The notes under the pieces were generated by a model, which was not told the origin of the DNA, searched no databases, and worked only from the letters and a program-made list of their open reading frames with translations. Shown here piece by piece: positions 44,280 to 56,290 of a stretch of 64,000 nucleotides of DNA. Positions within the stretch are counted from its first letter, which is position 1; each line of letters starts with the position of its first letter. A program made the translations under genes and the position numbers. Source of the stretch: Hydractinia symbiolongicarpus (lineage: Eukaryota > Cnidaria > Hydrozoa > Anthoathecata > Hydractiniidae); contig NC_079877.1 of the NCBI RefSeq assembly GCF_029227915.1, positions 21,603,851 to 21,667,850 of the forward strand, given 5' to 3'.

Positions 44280-44763
44280 CAGGCGTTACTGTAGAGTATT
44301 GTTCAGTCCTATGGAGTCCACATAAAGTTGGAGAGATACAGATAATAGAGGCATTGCAATGGTCTTGTATACGAAAAATCCGAAATTTGACCAATCACAA
44401 CTATTGAAAAGCATTGAAGGAATTGAAATTGTATTTATTGGAGCGTAGAAGGGAAAGGTTCCGAATAATTTATATTTGGAAAATCATGAAACAGTTCTGA
44501 AAATCCAAAGCTATCATCATCCTCGGCATGGGCGGAAAGCAAAATTTCTGTGTGGTTCATACAGTAGGGTGGCAGAGTTCAATCCATGGCATAAAGCTCT
44601 TATCCTGCCTTTATCCTTCTTTAAAAAAAATTATTTATCCATATCTATCCGTAATATGTCTGGTTGCACACTGGACCTCTTTAAAAACAGCCTTGATAAA
44701 TATCTATTCCAGATACCAGATGAACCACAAACTGGTAGGATACACCACGTTAAGACGGGCTGA
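44280..44763 (+). pseudogene. LINE reverse transcriptase fragment (3' end piece)
   Basis: Starts with VEYCSVLWSPHKVGEIQIIE, the conserved block just after the RT thumb. It continues through broken frames to ISIRNMSGCTLDLFKNSLDK and YLFQIPDEPQTG near 44640-44760, the usual C-terminus of this LINE group. It has stops and frameshifts. It is probably the remainder of the LINE at 42150-43075, although the residues at the junction are partly duplicated on both sides and it could be a second copy. Confidence 0.72.
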
Positions 44764-45770
44764 TTAAAACTCGATTATACATATGCACACATTGGTGTAA
44801 ACTGGATGTTTAATCCAATGGAGGACTGGCACACAACTGCTAATATTGAAGACAAGGTAATATCTTGGAAATTGCCCTACTATTGCTGTTCTATACATGA
44901 TACATGGATAATATTTCCATAGCACTTTCTTTTAGATACCTTACACTTTGCACCAACTATCAACATTTATTTCATAGTATCACACCAAAGTTGACACATC
45001 GTACTTGATAACGAAAACTAGTGGGAAAATATCAGGACAACTTGGAGAAACACTAAGCGCTCTTTAGGTTTTAGAGTGCTGTGGAGGAGTTTGCCTGGAG
45101 AAAAGCTTGGGAAAAAGAGGAAAGTTTTTATTTATTTATAATTTGGTGAAAAATACTGAAGAGAATGGGGAGGAAGAAAACACTAAAAAATGCTAGTAGC
45201 ATCTTTAATAACTTTTTTTAAACAGATAAACATTCAACATCACCAAAACATTCAACAGAAATTAGAGTTACATCACTGTCACTCTTATCACTCTCCGTAT
45301 CCGAGGAGGAAGGTCATCAACAATACTAATATTATCACAAACAAAAATACTACAACACTACTAAGAGATTTAACTGGTGCAACCGAAGATGAATTTTGAA
45401 TGAAATCGAACACGTTGAAAGAATGAACATCAAGTTCTCGTATCCTTTGGGAGACAATAACTGGTGGCAACTTTACTGTTTAAAAAGAACACGAGGTTAT
45501 TTTTATATGCTGTGTTGTTACTTCATTTCCTAACAAGCAGGTGCCTGTTGTTATTAAGAGCAAAAAGAAAATTCGGAGATTGCATAATTCTGAGAAAGAG
45601 AATATTAATCCCTGATATATATGTATTTAGAGTTCAAAATCCTTTTTCTAACATTAGTTGTCTAAAATAAAAAAAATTATTATGATATTTTATGTGTGTG
45701 TACGTGTACGCCAAATGAGTTGCTTTAATGAGATACGCCATAGCAGATCACCATTAGACCATTAGATTTG
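44764..45770. other. Intergenic, no supported gene
   Basis: Short open frames only (for example 45190-45399), rich in His/Thr/Asn with no domain. Nothing recognised. Confidence 0.45.
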
Positions 45771-45774
45771 ATGA

Positions 45775-45945
45775 TATGTAGGCAATTTTATGAGAGTCAC
45801 TGAGATGTAGGCATTTCCACGAGACTTCCTGAGATGTTATGGTTTCACAAGTGTTGCTGAGATGTAGGCATTTCCATCAGATTTGCCGGGAGGATCGTGT
45901 TTCCAAGAAAGATGCAGTTGTTTCCAGAGAGAGACGCAGGTGTCG
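45775..45945. repeat. Degenerate short tandem repeat
   Basis: Four to five imperfect units of about 30-33 bp built on CTGAGATGTAGGCATTTCCA(C/T)(G/C)AGA. Units diverge towards the right end (GATGCAGTTGTTTCCAGAGA). Confidence 0.65.
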
Positions 45946-46679
45946 CCTCACCTAAGAGCACATGCCTAATGCAACCAACACATGCCTGTGTAAGATGAAC
46001 ATGTTGTTTTTAAAAACAGAAAACAAACTGCCCCCAGTTTCTACAGCAAAGTGAATATATAACTACATTTACATTACAGTTTGGTGGAAGATTAAAGCAG
46101 TTGCATAACTTTAAATAGTTGCATTCCACAAGTTGTGGGGGAGACTAAAAGGAATAAACTGTCTAGGACAGCAACGTTTTATACCAGAGGCCGTCTGTCT
46201 TACATAATACGACCACCTGCCTAAGATGACCACTTTTTTGAAGTTTAATACAGCTATAGCTAGCTAGCTATAACAGAGTCCTGTAAGCACAAAAAATTCA
46301 AATTTTTATTTTTTAACACCCATAACTAACTCACCCTTCCTCCATTCTGATAACGTTGTATAGCTCCAACGCCCCTCCCTGCCAACCACATTGCACCACA
46401 AATTACCCCAAAAGCTGGCAAACATTCATACCACATTCTGATCGAAGCTGTGTACCAAAATTAAACTCTAGCCTGGATGGCAGTGTTCCGACCCCTGTTG
46501 ACCTCTTGCCCCGGTATTAACAGAATTTTGGACCCGACCCGTTTTGACGGGAGATGACCCGTATTGACAGAGCGAGCAAACTAACATTTTTTGCAGACGT
46601 TATACAAAACACGATAAAAACTAACTTTAAAATGCAAATAAACTACATTTCATAAAATTTCAGCAGTAAATAAAGACCC

Positions 46680-48015
46680 AAGTTGACCAAACACCCTCTA
46701 GTCAGTATGGGGCAACATTCATTGCTGATTCAAATGTAATATAATAATACGAAGTGTATGTGACGGTCATAGTGAATATCGTAATATTCCTTTGATGTCG
46801 CCGAAATTTCTTTTGATGTTGCCGAAAAATGCATATCCGATATGTTAAATTTTATGACGTTACGCCGCGACGGCAATAATACTACTTTAACGTCAATATC
46901 TTATATTAAATTAATGAAGCCATCGCAATGCACCTAAAACTTTGAGGCCAAATAACTTGGAAACAAGGTGGTGACGTCATTGATTTTTCACCACGTGGGT
47001 AACTAGGGACCACCTGGGACCAGAATCCGTTTCGGAATGAACGGGTTGATGACGTCATCAAAAAACCTTCAAACCCTAATATCTCTGCAACCGTTTGTCA
47101 AAAGTACATGATCCTATACATTTTCTTGATCAGCGTTTGAAGATCTATGCGATGAAGGCAACAGGTATACAAATTTATAAAAAGATTTTTTCGGTCTTGA
47201 TGGGGCCATTGCTGACGTCAGCAAAATTTTTAAACCCTTCCTTATATCTCATTAACCGCTCATATTAAAAGCACATGATCATATACATTTTCCTGATCAG
47301 CGCTTTTATCTCTACACAATAGATGCAACGTGAAAACAAAATTCTAAATTTTTTTAATGGATAAGTTGCTGACGTCATCAAAATTTTTATCCTGCCTCAG
47401 TGGATATTTCCACGGGATTTATCGACTAGTCATAGTAAATAGAAAAAGCACTGGTTCGGAAGATCGGCAAACTTCAAAAAGATTCTCAAACGGTGTTTAT
47501 AAGTACGTCACGTGACCTTGATAATGCACGATCATTTCAAAATGGCTTCTAATGTAGGAGGAAATGATAGTGTTTTGGTATCCATAGATATTTTTGAGGA
47601 TGACTTTGAAGATATTATTAAAGTTTTAAACGAAGATGAATATATAAATGAATTCTAAAACGATCTATGTGAAGACATAAGTAATGTTTTGTTTTGTTTG
47701 TGCTGCTTTGATTGAAAAAGTAGGACTAACAAGCTAGGCTGCTGTGCTTTTTTCTATTAACTATGTTCAAATTGACCAAACACCCTTTGGGCACTACATT
47801 TATTGCTGACCCAAGTTGACCAAACACTCTAGAAATTTTTTTTTGCTGAATAAGCTGACTACAGGGTGTTTGATCAACTTGGGTCAGCAATAAATGTTAC
47901 CTCATAGTGACCAGAAAGGATTTAGTCAACTTGAGTCAGCAATAAAGGTTGTCCTATAGTGACCAGAAAAGGATTTGGTCAAATTGGATCAGCAATAAAG
48001 GTTGTCCTATAGTGA
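46680..48015. repeat. Composite repeat with inverted AAGTTGACCAAACACCC-type ends
   Basis: CCAAGTTGACCAAACACCCT at 46678-46697 recurs at 47764-47785 and 47808-47827. It appears inverted at 47863-47890 (GGGTGTTTGATCAACTTGGG) and, decayed, at 47915-48010 with GTCAGCAATAAAGGTTGTCC repeats. Between them, 46965-47400 holds three diverged units of a TGACGTCA(T/G)CAAAA repeat with a CATGATC(C/A)TATACATTTTC block. Probably a non-autonomous element plus partial duplications; boundaries uncertain. Confidence 0.6.
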
Positions 48016-48019
48016 CTGC

Positions 48020-49000
48020 ATTTTGCACTTTTTTAACTTTACACTGATAAGCAACAGAAAGCTTAAAAATAACAAGCAGAAACATGGTCAGGCCACCATA
48101 AAAAATATGTTGTGTTCGCGTCCTGATGACCCCGCAAAAATGAGTCGGGCGGGCGGTCTGGCGTATTTTTCCCCGGAATTTTCAGATCGGAGCAAGCAAA
48201 TTCGTTCCCAGGGCCAAGACAGTATAGCGCCACTCGACATCGTTTGTAGACCATTTTTGCCGCCCTGTAAACTGTCAGGGTACTGTACGGACAGTACCAC
48301 TCCACGGACAATTTTTTTTTCTTTTTATCTTTAAACGTGCTAAAGATATGAAATCAAGTTTTTTATATATTAAAAATATAAGATTTACTTTTAAAAAATA
48401 GTTGGTTTCATCTTTGCAGCCATACTCTATTTCTGTGTCGTTTGTTTTTAGTTTCCGATAATCAAAAATGGCAGATTTAATCCGTGTGACGGAAAATCAT
48501 TCATGCAAGAAAAATTCAAATTTTGGTCGTCAGCCGTTAAGTGATTGTTGTGGAAACGCTTCGGAAAACGAGAAAGCCTTCCGACATTTGCCAAATCAAT
48601 CGGAATGATGTCCGATAATCGCGAAAAAGAGTTGTGGCAACGAGAAATGGACACTCCGAGAAATCCGAGATGAACCAATCTGCGGACACGGAAAAAATTT
48701 TTTTTACCATTGTTTGTATTCCATTGTGAATCTAATATAAATCATATAAATATTATAATTAGTTGTCGATTTGACTTTTATAAGTAATTACCCAATAGTT
48801 ATGCTCCTCTAACATGTTTTGCGTAGGACTTTATCGGCAAGTCACATGACTGGGACGTAACCATTGTAAAAAGATCGTGTTCAAATTCGAACGGACGCTT
48901 TACTGCGTGGAATGGCCTGAACATGCCCGAATGATATAAATAATAAATGAATGCATGCGTGATAATCATTGTGCAATAACGTTACGTCGAATCCTGTTGT
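48020..49000. other. Region upstream of the DDE transposase, no supported gene
   Basis: AT-rich with a GC-richer part at 48110-48300. A 45-codon plus-strand frame begins with ATG at 48469 (MADLIRVTENHSC...); it could be a 5' exon of the following transposase, but nothing proves it. Confidence 0.35.
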
Positions 49001-49039
49001 AACGTGAGTATTACTTTTGTATGTGAGGGGTGGACTGAT

Positions 49040-50539
49040 GGGCGTTTTGTTTGTGGGCACCTCTTGATTTTTAATCATTTTTTGTTACTGGATGGACATT
49101 CGAGCCACATTGACTGCGTAATTGGAAAGTTTTGCAAAGAAAATGGAGTGGAGCTGATATGCCTTCCACCACACACATCACATGTCACACAACCTTTAGA
49201 TAAAGGTACGGTATTCTTTAAATTCCTATCTTTAATTTCTACATAAAAGAAGAATACACAAACCCCATTTCCAGCACCCCTTGTATCTTGCCGTAAAAAC
49301 TATTAATTTTCGTTTATTCATATAACCTTCTTATATATTTCATCGTTTGATAGGTATCTTCGCACCTTTCAAGAAAGAGTGGAGGAAAGCATGCAGCTAG
49401 TTCAAGCAGACAAATCCTGGAACCACAGTTGATAAATTTACATTTGAAAGAATATTTTTAAGTAGCTACATGAAGGCGTGCGGAATGGAGAATGTTATCC
49501 ACTCCTTCAAATCAACTGGTATGTGGAAAATCAATGTGGAAGCGGTGGATTTCAGCAAGATGGAGGCAGCAAAAACATTTCCAATACTGCCAGCAGAAAT
49601 TGTCACTTCTGATGCAACAGAGCCATTCGATGTGGTCTCTGCTGTTTCTTTTAACAACGCAGCACCGTTATCATTTGGAACCAACAGTATGATTGGAGCT
49701 GAAGAAGTCTTAAGTGTTTTATCAGATCCATCGTCGTCAACTTTGCATCTTCCTTATTCAACAAAATTGACGTCAAACGTGACAATAGTTGTACCTCCAG
49801 CAGGAACGTTACCAGGATCTTCGAAGGACGTGGATTTTATCACTTCGACACCAATTGCTGCTTCCGTCAAGAAAGGCAGTAATACCGCCGAAGCATTAAA
49901 ATCAATGGAGAGGAGTTTATCGAAGGAACATTTGATTTTATTTCGCAAGCGAATAGAAGGATACGATGTTCGTGATGATGTTATTTTCAACGCATGGAAA
50001 GCCCTGGAGATAGAGGAAAGTGAGCGGTTGGAGAAAATAACGTCTCTTTGCCAGCAAAAGAAGACGACCAGTGCTGCCAGAAAAGAACTCCTGGTTCTAC
50101 CGTTAGCACAAAAGAGGAAACTCCCAGCGAAAAAAAATCCTCCGTCTTCACACCACATCAATTCCAACGAATCGTTGAAATTATTGGAAGAAAAAGTACT
50201 CGCAAAAGAAGCAAAGGACGAAGAAAAAAGATTGAGAAAGCTCTCTGCAGAGAGAAAGAATGGAGAAAGCCAATGAAAAGGAAAAGGAAAAAACCGCCAC
50301 AGCTTCGAAGAAAAAACTGCCGAAAAGATCTGTCAAAGAAAAAGAAAAAAGCAAACAACGAATGCGAAGAATGTGGTGGAAGATATGTTGGTGGTTCAGA
50401 CGAGCCTCGTTGGATTGAGTGCAAAGGTGAAGGGTGTAACGCATGGTTTCACGTCAAGTGCACACATTTGAACGACGACGAACTTGTAGATGAAGATCTA
50501 GAGGATATGGAATTCCTCTGTGACATTTGTGAGGAGTAA
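49040..50539 (+). pseudogene. pogo/Tigger-type DDE transposase C-terminal half with PHD finger
   Basis: LLLDGHSSHID and LPPHTSHVTQPLDKG are the DDE-superfamily signature of the pogo/Tigger branch of Tc1/mariner, which cuts and pastes the element. A GT-AG intron (49207-49352) fits; the next exon starts GIFAPFKKEWRKAC and has one in-frame TAG (49399-49401). An open stretch (49470-50276, FKSTGMWKIN) follows, and after a frame change near 50260 a Lys/Arg-rich region leads to a C4HC3 PHD finger (CEECGG...WIECKGEGC, WFHVKC, FLCDICEE). The N-terminal HTH domains are missing. PHD fingers at the end of pogo-type transposases occur in cnidarian and other animal genomes. The lesions make this copy inactive. 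Confidence 0.82.
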
Positions 50540-50544
50540 AATAT

Positions 50545-51260
50545 GATATTTTTTTTAAATATATTATATTATATATTATATTATCAGAAAAAAAATCTGC
50601 AATAATTGCTCTGCTAGTTCTGAAACAATTTCTTTCTTATTATTTGTATACTAAAACATAAGTAAAAGATGAATAAAAGACTTTAAAATATTCTTTTAAC
50701 CTTATTCCGTCTAAAAGAAAGAATTTAATGCAGGCCGGTGTTCGATAATTCATGACAGTGAAGTTCTTTCTATGTGTACATCGGAAATAATTTTTATTGT
50801 GTACAAACCAGATGGGCACTAAAGTATCCAGAGTTTTTTTGTCTTTAGGTACATATAGCTAATACATCTTGACATTATGGACAAGTTCTGTTGCAACCAT
50901 TTTTGAAATTTTTATATAAATATATAAAACCTGTTAAACTTAACCAAGGAAAGTTAAAAAACATTTAAGGCTCAAAATATTTGGGATTATGTCTTACTTC
51001 TGATTTTCCTTTGGGCGGATCGTTTTGGGCTAGACATTATTTAAAAAAGCATTATGATTTGAGGGAAAACACGCTGTTTACGCAGTCACCTTTTTATAAA
51101 TGGGGGATGTATTTTTCATAGAACCTTTGTTTTTTAACTTCACACATGTCATATTTTGTAGTTTTAGGTGAGTTTTTGCTAGTTTAACTTTACTTTAATT
51201 CAGATACTTGTAGTTCTTGTTTAATCAAAGCTCTCGCTTTTTCCCTCAGCTGTAAGTTGT
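50545..51260. other. Intergenic, no supported gene
   Basis: Begins with an AT palindromic tract (ATATTATATTATATATTATA, about 50559-50583) after the transposase, then AT-rich DNA with no gene. Confidence 0.45.
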
Positions 51261-51263
51261 ACC

Positions 51264-51560
51264 ATAGATAGATAGATAGATAGATATTATTGTGCATATT
51301 TCACATGGCTAGCCTCACAAATATCGAGGGATATACCCTGTCTATTATTTCCAGGAGGGGCCATGGGTTAGATGGAGAGTCCTGGAGTATTTAATGCTCA
51401 TTTTGAGCTACACAGACCCAATAGGGACCGCGTTCTACTGGACAACTCCCGGCAACATCCAACGGCCCACACAGTGAGCCATCTTCCCAATTTCCCTCAC
51501 ATGGCTTGGGTTAACCCGGGGCTATGGTAACATTCACTCGCCCATGTTGGAAAGTGGGAA
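51264..51560 (-). repeat. Retroelement 3' tail-like repeat ending in (TATC)n
   Basis: A GATA microsatellite (about 51268-51289; TATC on the minus strand) abuts a GC-richer block with CGAGGGATATACCCTGTC, GGAGAGTCCTGGAGTATTTA and GCCCACACAGTGAGCCATCT. Read on the minus strand this is a unique body followed by a 4-bp microsatellite tail, as for LINE or SINE 3' ends. No RT sequence is attached; family unknown. Confidence 0.55.
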
Positions 51561-51903
51561 AAGGCATTTGTAGAAAGTTGTAGCTCGCTAGCATCTTTTT
51601 TACATGCCGGACACATGTTAAAAGAGCCCTTAGTTAAAATATAAACAAAGAAATCTGTCTGTAGCAAGCTTATAGTACTCTAGTAAAATTTGTCACTAGC
51701 CAGCCATGGTAGCTAGCTACAGACAAAATTACAACAGGCCCAGCGGAGCAAATTTGAAAGTGGGGGGATAAATTTTTGAGCATCGAAGGAGGCCCGACCA
51801 TGGTTGGAGCCGACATGCTAAGAAAAATTTTTACCTTTCGGCCCCCTAGATTGGCTAAAACATATTTCAAATACCGAAATATTGCGCTCGAAAGCCTTTT
51901 TTA

Positions 51904-52233
51904 TTATTGAAGTGACGTCAGGCACGCGTTTACTATGACAAAGCAAAGCATCATTTGTTGGACAGTGTCTTTTCTGCTGAATAACTTAAAATAACGTGCT
52001 TCATCACAGCTTACACATGATTTGGCATTGTATAGGTCGCACACAAACCGCTTTATCATTGAAAAAAGATTCGAATCAAATGTGAACGTATCACTGAATT
52101 TGGAGAACATGACTTGATACTCTTTAGATTTCTTTAAAGTGGTAAATGCTTTGACTTTACCAATACCATGGAAGGCAGTGGTATAATCGTTTCCAGTAAA
52201 TAAATGTAGAAAAACAACACCAGCCTAAAGTAA
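51904..52233 (-). pseudogene. Exon-like fragment of a TE protein with GNDYTT...GIGK motif
   Basis: On the minus strand, after a TTTAG acceptor-like site, the frame reads AGVVFLHLFTGNDYTTAFHG, then IGKVKAF, then KSKEYQVMFSKFSDTFTFDS, then IKRFVCDLYNAK, and ends at a stop at 51904. The G(C/N)D(T/Y)T(S/T)...G(I/R)GK...K motif with a following FVC-LYG block is common in uncharacterised mobile-element proteins of cnidarians. About 110 codons with no internal stop; no partner exons were found nearby. Host or TE origin and function are unknown; similarity to helix-hairpin-helix DNA-binding turns is a guess. Confidence 0.55.
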
Positions 52234-52339
52234 TGGGCCAAGCGAAGATGGTATCGCGAAGATATCTTGTAGTCGCCGGTTATTACCTGTCCCAATCTTC
52301 ACGATTATCGGGACTTCAATAAATTCTTGTAAGTATAAT

Positions 52340-53040
52340 GCTTAAATGGGAATGTCACTATTCTGACCCAACTAAAACATGGCCCGTCTAAAGACGGGAC
52401 GACCATCTTTAGATACCGTGGCCTATCTTTTGACAAGGCAGCCCATATTTTGATATGCTGTCCTGTCATTGACGGGCCAGGACCAACTTGCGACATGGCG
52501 TTAGAAGGTGTTTGCATACATCAAAACCTTGTATCTAGCGTATAAATCCAATAAAATAAAAAAACTAAACTGCTGCAACTTTTTTCTGGCGTATTGTGGT
52601 ATATAGCTAGCTGAGATTAAATCGAGTTATGCATTTCAAGTTTGTTGTTGGTAGCAAAAACAACACTACTTGGCAAGTCTTGGTGCAGCGAATTCATTTT
52701 TTAAAGTATAAAGACTTCCTTGTTGAATGATTGGAGATGTTTTTACCTGGATTGTTTTGTGCATAATGACCAGCTAAATAATTATAACTCAGATATCAAT
52801 GTAACATTCAACTCAGTGTATAATGTAATGTTATATATGTATATACAGCTAGCTAGGTAGCTATTTTTTAAGCTATTTATATTTAGCTACTTTTTAACAT
52901 AATATTCGATGGAATTATTGCATCGTGACCTATTACGGAATTTGTAGGCAGAATCGCTTTGGCTGGAGCAAGAGACTTATTACTATGATTTAGAGAAATA
53001 TTATGTCTTAATTATTATTTTATGTAATCAGTCTCACCTG
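52340..53040. other. Non-coding; short palindromic repeats
   Basis: 52380-52500 carries related words CCCGTCTAAAGACGGG (a perfect palindrome), CATCTTTAGATACCG and TGACGGGCC, suggesting a decayed hairpin-rich repeat. The rest is AT-rich with GCTAGCTA microsatellite-like words and no gene. Confidence 0.45.
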
Positions 53041-53059
53041 TTTCAAGCAATACACCCTT

Positions 53060-53232
53060 TCAATTATTTTCAGGAGTGCTCCACAAAGGCAGTTCTACAG
53101 TCTTTAAAGCTCCCATTTGAGCTAGCTACAGAAACCTTGTTTGAAATTATCTACAGCCTTATGTGGGGATAAAACCTACAACGACTTGAGTCGAACGCTC
53201 TACCAACTGTGCTACTATTTCCCATTTAAAAA
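53060..53232 (-). repeat. tRNA-derived SINE candidate
   Basis: Read on the minus strand from 53230: a tRNA-like head with a perfect A box (TAGCACAGTTGG), an anticodon-arm-like AGAGCGTTCGACTCAAGTCG, and a B box-like GGTTTTATCCC (degenerate against GGTTCGANTCC). About 100 bp of body follows. Promoter boxes are spaced as in a tRNA. It could also be a decayed tRNA pseudogene; other copies were not found in this window. Confidence 0.55.
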
Positions 53233-53500
53233 ATTTATTTGTCAATTTATGTCTGTGTTTGTTCAAGTTTTAAGAAAAGCAGAATTTATGAAATGGTATC
53301 TATTGCTTACTTTAGCTATACTTGTAATAGATTATATTTAAAGAATTTATGATTTATTCTCCTCCATACATTTTTTGTTCTCTTTAGTTCTCTTCTATAA
53401 ACACAGATGGGCCAGTGTGTTGCCCATTTTACAAGGTTTAACTTCAGTTTGTGAGTCTTCAGATTGACTCATGTTGGCTTTCTCTATTAAGTGTCAATAG

Positions 53501-53516
53501 CAGGGGCGGATCCAAC
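53501..53516. repeat. Solo hAT-like terminal repeat word
   Basis: GCAGGGGCGGATCCAAC resembles the CAGGGGCGGATCCA ends of common hAT-type MITEs. No inverted partner was found within several kb, so this is a remnant at best. Confidence 0.35.
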
Positions 53517-54306
53517 ATTTTTAACATGTCAGTCACATTTTTTGCGAAGCAAAAAAAAGCGCAGCAATTTGCTGCACCTAGAACTATTTTAAGCCTCTAT
53601 GCATTATAAACGGCCTAAATAATGTCCAAATTATTAGCTTTGGTAGAGACGTTTTTTCCTCTAAAGTTTTGAATGGACAAGAAAATAACAAACCATCTTT
53701 TAAAGGGTTGCAAAAACGTGTATTAAAATTAAAAACAAGAGTTTAAATTCAAATATTTTAAGACTGTTTCGCCCAATATCAGGGCTCGTCAGCATGTCTA
53801 GGAAATGGCTAATAACATAATGTTAGCTATTCCAGACATGGACAGTCTGCTATATGTTAAAGTAGGCTTAACTAGGGGAAGCTGAATTGTTTTAACCAGA
53901 ATTACAAAAATGGTTGGCTTTAAAATTATCATCACATCCTTCATCAACACCTTGCAGACAAAACAAAATATGAGCTTGAGCATAAGTATTTTTAGCATTT
54001 AATAATGTAAATACAGGTTCAACTTTGCACTTTGCACCACAGTTAAGAGAAGAGGAAATTTGGTTTTTGGTTTTTGATGTATCTCTACAGTCTGGAGGCA
54101 CAGCATAACTTTTCTTACCACTGGGAAATTAAAGTATTTGGCGAAAGGTGGCAAAAATTTTCTGTGTTCAGAGTACTAACCATGCTACCGCATCTAGTCT
54201 ACCAAAACAAACTAAACCAAGCCTGACAGTACAAGTAAAAACAGCTTCATTTCCAACAAATTCTATTGTGTTACACCAGTTTAATTATACAAAGCGTCAT
54301 CATCAT

Positions 54307-54500
54307 GGGATCGTCTCCAAGATTGTTTCAGTTTTGATACGAATTGAAACGATTTTCATCGTATGGAAATCGTTTCAATATTTTTTTCACATCGTTTCAT
54401 AATCGTATCATGAAACGAATTAAATGTTTTATATTTTATGAAACGATTGTGAAACTATTTTGAAACGATTAGAAAAAATTCTGAAACGATTGGTTTTTTT
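54307..54500. repeat. Inverted-repeat-rich MITE remnant
   Basis: Starts with GGGATCGTCTCC, sharing 11 bases with the Harbinger-like end at 8595. It then carries about eight copies of TGAAACGAT or its complement ATCGTTTCA in alternating orientation. The right end is not defined and no TAA duplication is visible. Confidence 0.5.
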
Positions 54501-55390
54501 AAAAAAAATTCACAGACTTGTACTAATATCAAAATTCTTCAGATGATATATTCTAGTAGTAAGCTATTAACATCTGCAGGAAGTTATTATCAGTCTGCGT
54601 GTGCTCTGGGCCTATTTCGTGAAAATTAAAAATTAAGTATAAAAAGGATTTTTCATATGAAAGTTAGGTGGTGCATGCTTTTATTAGCTATATATTACAA
54701 GTGTTTAAGATAACAAGAATAATAAAGCATTATCTTCTTAACATAAAACAATTGCAGAACTCTCAAGTTTTTGGTCAACAACAACAACTCTAAAAATAGT
54801 CCAATCTGCATTGAAATTTCTATCTAGCTAGCTAGCTAACTACATATGTTTCAATATCTATAGCTACGCAACTCTAATTAAATTTTTGACATAAGGACTT
54901 GATTTAATGTAATAACTTTACGTATCTTTCTTGCACATATAAAAAATTATTGCATCTCATTGCAGCACACATGTCGTGAGTCACCATGCCTGGTTACTTA
55001 TTAGTCTTGCATGCTTTCGTTTGGTCCGAAAAGCTCTTGACTGCTTTCATTTGGTCCGAAAAGTCATTGATTGCTTTAGTTTGGTCCGAAAAAACGATAA
55101 CTTGTCCACGTATTACTTCCTGGATGTTAAGGAGATAACGTATTAAAAATGCGTTAGACCTATGTACGTACCCAAGACTTGTGGAAATAATGATTTCCTA
55201 TTCTCCATATGCCCCGCTTTAGCACACAATAGCCTAGACTCTAAACAACAGTGTAGCATGGAGCGTATTTTCATGTAGCACACTGTAGTGAGGCTCATCA
55301 ATGTCTGTTATCGAGTGTAGCAAGCCCTTTCTTTCCTTGTAGTACAATGTAGTAAAGCGTAATTTTTCGTAGCGATGTGTAACAGTACGT
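54501..55390. other. Intergenic, no supported gene
   Basis: AT-rich. Three tandem copies of TTGGTCCGAAAA with a GACTGCTTTC-like link occur at 55015-55095 (unit about 31 bp). No gene. Confidence 0.5.
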
Positions 55391-55424
55391 TGTTTTGTGT
55401 AGCAGGCCGCGTTTGTCCTTGTAG

Positions 55425-55965
55425 TAGAGTGTAGTAGCGTGTAGTAGCCTGTAGTAGAGTGTAGTGGCCTGTAGTAGAGAGTAGTAGAGCGTATTTCTCT
55501 GTAGTAGAGTGTAGTAGCCTGTAGTAGAGTGTAGTAGCCTGTAGTAGAGTGTAGTAGCTTGTAGTAGAGTGTAGTAGCCTGTAGTAGAGCGTAGTAGAAC
55601 GTATTTCGCTGTAGTAGAAGGTAGTAGCCTGTAGTAGAGTGTAGTAGCTTGTAGTAGAGTGTAATAGCCTGTAGTAGAGTGTATTTCTCCGTAGTAAAAC
55701 GTATTTCCCTGTAGTAGAGTGTAGTAGCCTGTAGTAGAGTGTAATGGCTTGTAGTAGAACGTATTTCTCTGTAGTAGAGCGTATTTCTCTGTAGTAGCTT
55801 GTAGAAGAGTGTAGTAGCCTGTAGTAGAGCGTATTTCTCTGTAGTAGAGCGTATTTCTCTATAGTAGAGTGTAGTAGCCGGTAGTGGAGCGTAGTAGTAG
55901 AGCGTATTACTCTGTAATAGAGTGTAGTACGCTGAAGTAGAGCGTAGTAGCCTGTAGTAGAGTGT
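55425..55965. repeat. Minisatellite of GTAGTAGAGTGTAGTAGCCT-type 20-bp units
   Basis: About 27 units of two alternating 20-bp forms, GTAGTAGAGTGTAGTAGCCT and GTAGTAGAGCGTATTTCTCT, both built from a 5-bp GTAGT/GTAG ancestor. Minus-strand read-through gives a stop-free Tyr/Leu/Thr/Ser-rich frame (55234-56013), which is a by-product of the period and not evidence for a gene. Weaker flanking units reach from about 55240 to 55980. Confidence 0.92.
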
Positions 55966-56290
55966 GGTACGGCGTCTTTTTTTTCTACTGCTGTGCAATA
56001 TGGGCATACACATTTAGAATGTGACTAAAAAGCCAATTACAATTCATCACAAACTCTCATACAAACTCTATTTACAAGAAAAATAATTATTCACAGAGCC
56101 AAAACTATGGTTAACAAACGCAAGGGCTTACAGCAGTTAAGCTTCAGACAAATAGTTTCAAAAAATATTCTAACTTTTCAGTCAAAGTGAACTGGCGAGA
56201 ACGGCGTTCAAATGACTACCATCGCCATAATGGTCTTGCACTATATACAAACGAAAAAATATCTGGACATCTTCCCGCAAAGAGATTCTT

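Noticed and set aside
48002-48334. 110-codon plus-strand frame with antisense frames of similar length
   Set aside because: All strands open because of local GC bias; no motif.
54307-54500. Second full copy of the Harbinger-like MITE
   Set aside because: Only the first 11 bases match; no TAA duplication, and the inner repeats are different.
55234-56013. 259-codon Tyr/Leu/Thr-rich minus-strand frame
   Set aside because: It is the translation of the 20-bp minisatellite; composition follows the repeat and no start context or domain supports a gene.
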